Shown: in pieces, positions 56,701 through 64,000 of the stretch | How positions within the stretch are numbered: the first letter of the stretch is position 1 | How the letters are laid out: every line of letters begins with the position of its first letter | DNA from: Posidonia oceanica | Lineage: Eukaryota; Streptophyta; Magnoliopsida; Alismatales; Posidoniaceae | DNA: 64,000 nt | NCBI GenBank assembly: GCA_037176725.1 | Contig: JAZBRS010000077.1 | Coordinates: 8,556,001 to 8,620,000, forward strand | Reading direction: 5' to 3' | The notes under the pieces: model-generated | Told to the model about the DNA's origin: nothing | Database searches by the model: none | The model's input: only the letters and a program-made list of their open reading frames with translations | Position numbers and translations under genes: made by a program

Positions 56701-59574
56701 TTCTCCGGCGCCGGCTGCTTTTCCTCCGGACACTCCGACCAGCAGAGCGAGTTCCAGTCGACCCCCGGAGCTCCGGACGATCGCCGACGTCGCTCTCCGC
56801 CTTCCCGCGCATCCTCAGCCTCCCCTGTCGACGGCACGAGCTCTGGAAGCTTCGTGCTACAGTGCTCGCCGCCGTCGACGATCAACACTGTTTACTTATT
56901 TTTCAGTTTATATAGTTTTAGGGTAAATATTGCATGTCTGTCCTAAGTTTCCTCATTTTTGCATTCCAGTCCTTATTTCATTTATTCTGCTTGGTTTTTA
57001 ATTAAATACTTTGCTAAATTGCATGATCTGTTTATGTTTTTCAGTATTTACAAGTTGATCCATCTACTGTGTTGTGCTGCTTTAATATTTTGTAGTTTAG
57101 TCCTCCTGTTTTCAGTTTTTGCACTTAAGTCCTGCACTTAATCAGTTCATTTATTTACTTGCATTTTACCATATTGCATTGCATTCCAAGTCCTTGCGTT
57201 TTACTGTTTTTGCATTCAGGTCCCATGCACTGTAGAACTTAGGGTTTATTTTCTTGTTTTGCATACTGCATTGCACATTTGCCCCCCAGTTTTGCATATC
57301 TGCATTTGGGTCCATTTTAAATGGACAGTAACTCTTGCATGCATTTTTAGCATACTGCATTGCATTTTTGACCCTGATCTTTTTAAAAATTGCACTGTGG
57401 TCCTGTCATTTAAATTCCAGAACATGTTTTCCTTATTAAATTGCATTTTCAGCCCCTACATGATTTCAAAACTACACTTAGGTCCTTGCATCTTTTAAAA
57501 GATCATGTGGAAAAGACCATTTTGCCCCTAGGTTGCATTTTAGCTCCTATGCCTACCAAACTTCATACAGACCCTCCACTAGTATTCCCAGACTCCCCAG
57601 AACCTTGTTTTCTGGAAAATTTGCATTTTAGACCCTAGTTTTTCCAAAATTGCTTTCTGATCCCTTTTTGCTTTCAAAGCCTCTTTTAAAGTATGCCCTC
57701 CTTTCAAAATAACTTTCTAAGCCTGGTTTTTGCCAAATAAACCTCTGTCTTCCCCTGTCTTCAAAATCCTTTCCCATGGAGCCCTGTTTTCTGGAAAATT
57801 TGCACTTTTAGCCCCTTTTCTTTTTCAAAATGCTTTCTGGACTCCTGGTTTTTCCCAGCTTCTTTTCTTTACTTTTTCTTGCTTTTGCATGCATCCTACA
57901 TTCATTTAGTCTTGCATTCTAGCATCTTCTTGCACACACTAAGCACTTTTAGCTCCCTTTCACTTGGGAGGACCCTTTTGCACATCCCTAGGACCTCTTG
58001 AACACCTAGATCTGTTCTTCTCCCCTGTTCTGGCCCTTCCATCTTGAAGCTGCGATATCTTCCAATCCGGCCGTTGGATCTTCTCAAGTAAGCTGCCCAG
58101 GCGACCGCAGCGAAGCGCTCTTCAGCATGGACCGGACAGATTTCAGATCAGGCTCCCGGATCTCCAGGTACGTCCTCCTGAACCCCTGCATTGCATTCAT
58201 TTGCATGCCTTTTGCACAGTTTTCCTCGTTTTTGCTTTCTGTCTCTTTGAGCATATAGAATAGGACTTCCCCTTTTCGCTTGTCTATTCAAATCCTCGTT
58301 TCGCGTTCCCCTGTGCGTTTTGTGTTGCGTTCTCCCTGGATTTGCCACTTTACGTGACTTTCTTCCTCCTTTTCCACGATCCGATCGCATCGCGAGCTTT
58401 GGGCAGCATGCGAGACACACCGTGGAACGGTTTAGCGGGAAACAGTCGCAAAGAGGTGGAAATCCCTCCGTTTGCACACTCTCCCCTCAGTAGGTCTTCA
58501 CACCTATTTTGAGCGGTCCTGAACGACGTTTGTTCTTACACACACGTTGTTTCGCCTCCCCTTTGGCCTCTTCTAATCTCTTTCTGCATTCTTGTATTTA
58601 CATGGCTTTCTCGAGGTTTTTGCTTGGCTGTTTCGGCACCGTTTCGCGTGCCCGCCCTCGTTTTCGCTCCGTTTCGCGTGCCCATCTGTTTTCTTGTCTC
58701 GTTTTGCGCACTGTCTCGCCTTCTCGTTCGTTTTGCGTGCCGGTTTTATTCTTTCGCCCCATTTTGCGTACCATTCTGTTTTCTCGTCCTGTTTTGCGTG
58801 CCTTCCTGCTCTCTTGTCTCGTTTTGCGTGCTGCCTTGTTTTCTGCTCGTTTTGCGTGCCGGTTTCGCTCTTTTGCATCGTTTTGCGTGCGTTGTTCGCT
58901 TCCCGCCTCGCTTTGCGTGTTTTGCGCCGTTCTCCCTTGCATGTCGATTGCATTGCATGGTTTTCTCGCTGTTTTGTTTTCTCGCTTGCATTTGCATATA
59001 GGGCTGTGATGCGTACTGCCTGGAGTTCTCACGAGCTAGGTTTCGCCTAGTTCGGAACACAGACAGCGTAGCTGAGCGCTTAGAAAGCACGTTTACTTCT
59101 TTGCTTTGTTTCTTCCCACTTAGAGCACACCTTGAGCATTCATTCAGGCATTTATAGGCACATAGGCATTCAATCCTGCATTCCCCTGCGTATGCGAGCG
59201 TAAGCCTAGAAAGACCGATTTTTGGGCGTGTCGGGGGTGCCTAATACCTTCCCCGCACGTAACAGGAGTCCTTACCCTGTCTTTTGGCCCGCAATGACCA
59301 TACTGCCTTTATCCTAGGCTAGAGTCATCTCATTTGCATTTGTTTGCATTTGTTTTCCTCTGCATTGCTTTGCTTTGCATTTCTTGCTTGGTTTTGCGCG
59401 TTAATTCACGCATCGCCCCGGTTTTCCTCGTCTTCCATTAATAGACGTGGTGGCGACTCTGATTTGTCTTATCTCTCCCTTTTCTCCTCGATCTCAAGTG
59501 TTTTCGAGTTGAGCCTCTTCCTCGGATCTCAATCGCCGCTAATAGCGAGCCTGATTCCGATCGGGATCGCTACA
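53740..59574 (+). mobile_element. Solo LTR D (5,835 bp) inside the array of Element 3
   Basis: TGTTGACACCCC at 53740 to ATCGCTACA at 59574, flanked on both sides by GACTC (53735-53739 and 59575-59579), a perfect 5-bp target-site duplication. No PPT precedes it and no PBS follows it, so internal sequence was lost by LTR-LTR recombination. It is opposite in orientation to the host Element 3 and belongs to the same family, with the short (10-base) tail like the Element 3 LTR. Confidence 0.95.
58620..58935 (+). repeat. Degenerate 30-bp array in solo LTR D
   Basis: GTTTTGCGTGCC recurs every 25-33 bp. It gives open frames in several phases and on both strands, as in the other LTR copies. Confidence 0.7.
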
Positions 59575-59579
59575 GACTC

Positions 59580-59966
59580 AGCTGAGGATGAACAGCTGAG
59601 GAGGATGACAGGTTGACGGACCTTTCGCCGAGCAGTTTTGGGGTGCCAGCCCGCAGAGAACAGTGGTCCAGTCGGGGATGACCAGCTGGGGACGCCGGAC
59701 GGCGGAGCTTGGTGTCGCGGGCTCGCAGATGCTCTGGGCTCCGGATTGGGTGCCGAGGACTTCGCCGCGTTGGGATGTCTGCAAGTCTGATTAGAGGGCC
59801 CAAGATAATGATGATGATGATATGCAATGCAGCAAAGAGTCTTGATGTGCAGGCGGAAAGCAGAAACAGTTTCCATTGATATGATCTTGATAAGTACAAT
59901 GCCTGTGGCAGGCCAGAAATGTACAGCGCAATTTGAAAGAAGACCACATGATGGTCGCTCAAGGGC
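59580..59966 (-). other. Region between solo LTR D and ORF2 of Element 3
   Basis: It holds one family-A unit (about 59605-59700), a GC-richer spacer, and a GATGATGATGATATGC stretch near 59808. It is the start of the 3' array region, directly downstream of the ORF2 stop. No gene. Confidence 0.65.
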
Positions 59967-61169
59967 CTAGTCAACCCAGGCCTTCTTTGGCTGCCTGGAG
60001 TCGGGGAACAAGGGGCCGCCTGGTGGAATTTCAGTGATTGGCCAGAGCTGTCGGACTTCAGCTTCATAATCAGGAGTGCATCCAGTACCTCTCACAGCTG
60101 CAATGTCTGTAGATTGGACCCCATGCTGCATCAGACTAGCAAGCTTCTTGGTTGGGGCAGTGGTGCTGAGAGGATAAGTCTGTAGAAGCTCGGGCGCTGT
60201 ACTGTCAATGAAGGCGCCCTGCTGGAAGCCGAACTGGCGCATGACCCTGATTGGATGGTACTCTACGCCTTCTGTGAAGCCTGGAAGAATGATCAGCCGC
60301 GTGTCACGCGCGCTGAAGAAGATTGTGAATGGCTCTGTTGTAGAGGGAACGATGCGCCAGATCACAGTGTCGTCAGTCAGTGCTGACAGCCTCTCGTACT
60401 CTTCTTTGACGCTCTTGTCTGCTCTGGTACGGGCGCTGCTGCAGTAGGCTTCGAAGGCGTGCACTTGAGGGCGCAGAAAGTTCATCTCTAAGTGCGCGGT
60501 CAGCCAGACTTGTATGAGTGCTCCGCAACCGTGGAAGTGGCGGCAGCGATGAGAAATGCGGTCCAGCCCGCGATAAGTCTCTGCCAAGACAACTGGTGAC
60601 AGATCTATGTGCTGGGTCACCACAGCTAATGCAATCTCTGCGACTTCGATGGCCACTGTCAGTCGGCCATGAGTAAATATTAGTTCGCCCAGAAAGCGGA
60701 TGACGAATCCTCGGAGCCACAGCTCATCTCCGAGGTCAACGCGCTTGTTCAAGATATCATCAAAGTATGCAAGGCGAAGCATAGGCTCTGATCCACTGGT
60801 GCAGATTAGCTTCTGTTGGCAGTCTTGAGTGGAGAGTCCAGTCAGTTGGTTCAGGACCCGGAGATACCCGTCGCGCCTCATGAAAACAGGCGGCCCCAAG
60901 ATCTTTGAAAAGCCGCATATCCGACGCACCTCTTCTAGTGTAGGTGTCAGCTTAGTTTTGTTAAAACGGAAGACATGGTGCGCTGGCTTCCAGAATCTCG
61001 CGGCGGCACACAGAAGGTGGCGGCTGACCTCCACATCAGTGACCTTTAGCAACTTGGTTGGTATGCCCCATAGGCGCAGCTTTTCACAGTCTTGTAGAGT
61101 GAGCCTACTGATCCATTCTTGTAGGGCTTCTGAGCAGTGTGCAGGGGTTAACAGAGTAGGAAAGCCCAT
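59967..61169 (-). CDS. Element 3 ORF2: intact DUF7745-like protein, 400 aa
   Basis: It opens with ATG at 61169 (MGFPTLLTPAHC) and closes with TAG at 59967-59969. The same start is preserved in Element 1, and both frames are 1,203 nt, which supports this choice over an upstream TTG near 61223. Conserved features are SRHLLCAAARFWKPAHHV (about residue 45), LTPTLEEVRRICGF (about 75), a mostly helical middle with LIFTHGRLTVAIEVAEIA and ETYRGLDRISHR, and a Pro-rich C-terminus. The pattern resembles the plant DUF7745 domain, carried by many Tat/Ogre elements; the biochemical role is unknown. There is no signal peptide or membrane segment. It reads in the same direction as pol and begins 1.48 kb after the pol stop, so it probably uses a separate or spliced RNA. 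Confidence 0.85.
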   Translation of the reverse strand: MGFPTLLTPAHCSEALQEWISRLTLQDCEKLRLWGIPTKLLKVTDVEVSRHLLCAAARFWKPAHHVFRFNKTKLTPTLEEVRRICGFSKILGPPVFMRRDGYLRVLNQLTGLSTQDCQQKLICTSGSEPMLRLAYFDDILNKRVDLGDELWLRGFVIRFLGELIFTHGRLTVAIEVAEIALAVVTQHIDLSPVVLAETYRGLDRISHRCRHFHGCGALIQVWLTAHLEMNFLRPQVHAFEAYCSSARTRADKSVKEEYERLSALTDDTVIWRIVPSTTEPFTIFFSARDTRLIILPGFTEGVEYHPIRVMRQFGFQQGAFIDSTAPELLQTYPLSTTAPTKKLASLMQHGVQSTDIAAVRGTGCTPDYEAEVRQLWPITEIPPGGPLFPDSRQPKKAWVD

Positions 61170-62652
61170 TTGATTGCAGAAGACAGGCTGATTACTGCAA
61201 GGCTTGAAGGTACCTGCTATCAATAAACAGTCAGATCTCGCAGGTATGTAATCGTTGGCATCAAGCAGAAACTGAGGCTAATAAAGTAGTTCCATATGCA
61301 TTTAGCAGTTGATAACAGAACATAGCAATTAAGCACAAATGAATAAAGGGAATTGGCAGCAGTCCGGCGAATGCGAGGGGCGAGGGCTGGCAGGAGATCT
61401 GGACCAGCGCAGCTTGAGTGTCGTCGATGCGCTCTGCTGGGGAGGAGTACTGTCTCAGGGCCGAAGCGCGTTGCAGAGCGGGAGAGATTGATGGAAGAGG
61501 AAAGGAAAGAAAGAAGATGCATGCATGCAAGATGCTGGTGATATGCTTATGAGGATGAATATTATTGGGCGAATAAGTATGTTTGAATGGATGGATATGC
61601 TTGGGTGGATGGCTGATAGGTTTGAGTGCCCTCAGCGTACGGAGTGCTTTGGTGCCTGCTGTAGAGGAAGGGAGCGGTCCTTGACTCACTGGGCCCTACT
61701 CAGACTCTTGGCTTATTTGGTGGCGCTCCGGAACAGGTTGTTGGCATTATGCAGGTGGTGATGTGGTGAGGACAGGCTACTGACTGCACTCTCAGGACCT
61801 ACACCTATTCTTTCAGCTCTCTTTTTTTTGAAAGGTTTCCCTCATAGGTATGCAGTCTTTCTCTGCCCCTAGCTAGGAGAAGGTATGTGTTTGCTCTTGG
61901 GAGGATGCGGTAGGCCCCTTGACATGCTGAGGATCTCTAGTAAAGTATGGGGGATAACGGTGTCTGTGTTTTCTGGGCTACCTTTGCCCTTTTCTTCTTC
62001 TTTTTTTTTTTTTTTGTTTTGCTTGCTTTTCTCCTTTTTTGTTTTTGTTTTTGTTCTACCTCTTTTTTCTTCTTCTCTTTTTTTTTTTTTTGCTTGATCT
62101 TTTTCCTCTTTTTTTTTTTCAGGCTTTTGCTGTCCCCATTCTGGTGGCAAAAGAAGGGTGCTTGAATTGTAATGGATTTAGGTTTTGGGTCTGCTGTGTG
62201 ATGGGTAGAAGGAGCAGGGTTAGACTGCACACCCCTATCTCTAGGGCCGGCTTCTGTCTTCGTCTTCTGTTCCTTGGAGGTGCCCAAACCTAGATGTCTA
62301 TTCTCACTTTTTTCAAGCTCACAACCTAACACTTTTTCTCCCTCAGAGGTGTATGTCCTTGTGAGATTGGGCAGTTCGCCTGTCCTTATTGGTGGTGGCT
62401 CCCTCACTCGCTAAGACATCTAAGTAGTGCCAGGTGAGGCAGGGTGACTCTTTCCAGAGCAGGCAAGCACTTCCGGTTGTCATCACCGGGCTGATGATGT
62501 GATGTTCGAAGAGGTGACGATGATGATGATTTAAAAAGAAAGAATGCAAGAGTTGAGAGGATGGCGATGATGATTTGAAGTAGAATTGAAGCAAGAAGGC
62601 GAGAATGCAAGTGTAGGTGGGAGAAGGGCATCTGCAACGGGGCTGCTTTCGG
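61170..62652 (-). other. Pol-ORF2 intergenic region of Element 3
   Basis: Counterpart of 7939-9430. It contains a T-rich tract (about 61990-62120 on plus), the conserved block (about 62170-62410) and low-complexity ATGATGATT (62500-62600). Just upstream of ORF2 the minus strand reads CTGTTTATTGATAGCAG then GTACC, like Element 1, compatible with a splice acceptor. No gene. Confidence 0.65.
62170..62410 (-). other. Conserved non-coding block downstream of pol (Element 3 copy)
   Basis: It matches 8262-8515 of Element 1 and 19416-19665 of Element 2, including the GATAGGGGTGTGCAGTC phrase. The intact insertion site used by Element 1 in Element 2 (TGTAATGG) is seen here at about 62168-62175. Confidence 0.6.
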
Positions 62653-64000
62653 CTACTGATAGTATTTCTTCAGGTAGTAGAGGTTGACGGGCTCAGACTG
62701 CTCGACCTGGTCCATATCCTCAAGAGTTACAGCGCCTCCCGAAAAGATCTGCTTGACCACAAAGGGGCCACGCCAATTGGGTCGGAATTTCCCTCGACCG
62801 TCAGGCAAATGAATGGCGCGCAAGACAAGGTCCCCTGGCTGGAAGCTTCTGGGCTGGACCTTCTTCAAGAATGCTCTGGCCGTCCGCTTCTGATAGCAGT
62901 GAGCGTTGTGCATGGCTTGCAATCTGCACTCATCAATCAGGTTCAGTTGGACGCAGCGGTCTTCGACCCAATCTGCTTCTTCCAACTCAGCTTCCCGCAG
63001 GATCCGCAGGGAGGGGATCTCCACTTCAACAGTTAACACCGCTTCCATGCCGTATACCAGAGAGTACGGGGTGGCTCCTGTAGAGGTCCGGATTGATGTC
63101 CTGTACGCCCAGAGCACGTACGGGAGCTTGTCGTGCCAATCCTTGTGGATTTCTACCATTTTCTTCAGAATCTTGACAATGTTCTTGTTTGCAGATTCCA
63201 CTGCTCCGTTCATCTGTGGCCGATAGGGCGAGGATCGATGGTGCTTGATCTTGAGACTTTGCAGGTATTCTTCGATCCTTTTGGCAATGAAGTTTGAGCC
63301 GTTATCAGAGATGACAGAGTGCAAGACCCCATATCGGGCAACAATATTGTTTCTGATAAATTTTTCTGTTGCCGCAGCGGTGACTGTCCTGTAAGAAGCC
63401 GCTTCCACCCACTTGGTAAAGTAATCGATCGCTACCAGAACGTAACGATGACCATTTGAAGCAGCAGGGTGGATGGCGCCAATGACATCGATCCCCCAGG
63501 TGGAGAAAGGCCATGGCGAAGACATGTTGTGCAGCTGATGTGGAGGGGCCTTGATGAAATTTCCATGGATCTGACAGTTGTGGCATCTACGCACGAACCG
63601 GCAGTAGTCGGCTTCCATGGTCTGCCAGAAATATCCTTGAAGCATGATCTTCTTGGCCAGGAGGACGCCATTCATGTGCGGGCCACAGGTCCCCGCATGC
63701 ACTTGAAGCATCAGCGTGTCAGCCTCCGATTTGTTCAGGCAGTGCAGTAGCATCTGATTATATGACCTTCTGTACAGCTGCCCAGCCCCTAGCACATACT
63801 TTGACGCCAGACGCGCCAAAGTCCTCTTGTCCGCTGCCGTGGTATCAGGAGGAAAGCTACCAGATTCCAGGAAGGTTTTTATGTCTTGATACCAGGGCTG
63901 CCCCTCTGCGGGATCCGCTTCTTCTATGCTCATGCAGTATGCAGGCTGTTCAATGCGAGTGACTGATACATCCACAGTGCTATCTTTTGAAATGGTGAGC
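62653..64000 (-). CDS. pol: Element 3 pol, C-terminal part: integrase, uninterrupted (partial at the window edge)
   Basis: About 449 codons are open from the right edge to TAG at 62653. They cover the tail of the RNase H-integrase linker, the HHCC zinc domain (HAGTCGPH, then CHNC), the core with GIDVIGAI, ISDNGSNF and GAVESANKN (DD35E residues all present), and the C-terminal GPFVVKQIF region ending in YLKKYYQ. The start lies outside the window. All positions that are stops or frameshifts in Element 2 are normal here. It is the best-preserved integrase in the window. Confidence 0.92.
   Translation of the reverse strand, partial: LTISKDSTVDVSVTRIEQPAYCMSIEEADPAEGQPWYQDIKTFLESGSFPPDTTAADKRTLARLASKYVLGAGQLYRRSYNQMLLHCLNKSEADTLMLQVHAGTCGPHMNGVLLAKKIMLQGYFWQTMEADYCRFVRRCHNCQIHGNFIKAPPHQLHNMSSPWPFSTWGIDVIGAIHPAASNGHRYVLVAIDYFTKWVEAASYRTVTAAATEKFIRNNIVARYGVLHSVISDNGSNFIAKRIEEYLQSLKIKHHRSSPYRPQMNGAVESANKNIVKILKKMVEIHKDWHDKLPYVLWAYRTSIRTSTGATPYSLVYGMEAVLTVEVEIPSLRILREAELEEADWVEDRCVQLNLIDECRLQAMHNAHCYQKRTARAFLKKVQPRSFQPGDLVLRAIHLPDGRGKFRPNWRGPFVVKQIFSGGAVTLEDMDQVEQSEPVNLYYLKKYYQ

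Larger units (their letters stand above)
44664..64000 (-). mobile_element. Element 3: giant Tat-lineage retrotransposon, 5' part beyond the window
   Basis: On the minus strand, from the right edge: integrase (to 62653), conserved block, ORF2 (61169-59967), start of the hairpin arrays (59966-59580), interruption by a solo LTR (59574-53740), the rest of the arrays (53739-50133), PPT (50127-50119) and 3' LTR (50114-44664). It is inserted in LTR E; the expected target duplication is GCTGG (44659-44663). Its visible coding regions have no stops, so it is the least decayed copy here. Confidence 0.9.

Noticed and set aside
53740..59574. The plus LTR as the 3' LTR of another element with the minus ORF2 as its neighbour
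   Set aside because: No PPT precedes it, and perfect GACTC repeats flank it with array sequence on both sides, so it is a solo insertion.

Overview
This is plant nuclear DNA, from a flowering plant I cannot name further. It is made almost entirely of nested LTR retrotransposons of the Ty3/gypsy Tat (Ogre/Retand-type) lineage. The evidence is the chromovirus-unlike pol with a degenerate RNase H plus a second archaeal-type RNase H, the DD35E integrase, a DNGS aspartic protease, a primer-binding site of the TGGCAACTCTGCTGGGGA type, and LTRs of 5.5-6.0 kb bounded by TGTTGACACCCC...CTACA. No host gene, tRNA or rRNA gene was found.

Layout, left to right. (1) 1-4260 is a minus-strand LTR, cut by the window edge and inserted into the pol region of Element 1. 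(2) 4261-19415 is Element 1 (+): the C-terminal half of a stop-riddled pol, an extra 400-codon ORF2, tandem arrays of small hairpins, a polypurine tract and a complete 3' LTR (13582-19415). (3) 19416-36294 is Element 2 (-), into whose 3' untranslated region Element 1 has landed: a conserved 3' block, an almost single-frame but mutated gag-pro-pol, a leader, a PBS and a complete 5' LTR (30301-36294). (4) 36295-43376 is an older Tat element, Element X (+), broken by Element 2 inside its archaeal RNase H. It keeps RNase H and integrase, and downstream carries an antisense eight-exon gene for a plant-mobile-domain plus coiled-coil protein, now a pseudogene. (5) 43377-44663 is part of a divergent minus-strand LTR, itself split by Element 3. 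(6) 44664 to the right edge is Element 3 (-): 3' LTR, PPT, hairpin arrays, ORF2 and an uninterrupted integrase region. Its array is interrupted by a 5,835-bp plus-strand solo LTR (53740-59574) with a perfect GACTC target-site duplication.

Pieced together from Elements 1, 2 and 3, the dominant family is about 27-28 kb long (two LTRs of about 5.9 kb, about 10 kb from PBS to end of pol, and 5.6-6.7 kb from pol to the 3' LTR). That would be among the largest LTR retrotransposons. Gag, protease, RT, RNases H and integrase form one polyprotein. ORF2 (DUF7745-like) is a separate downstream frame on the same strand.

The most unusual signal lies between ORF2 and the 3' LTR. Hundreds of bases of short stem-loops (GATAG-N9-CTATC and relatives) show paired, compensatory changes between units and between elements: GATAG/CTATC, GACAG/CTGTC and GGTAG/CTACC around nearly identical loops, plus two longer covarying hairpins. 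This suggests that structure, not just sequence, is maintained or copied there.
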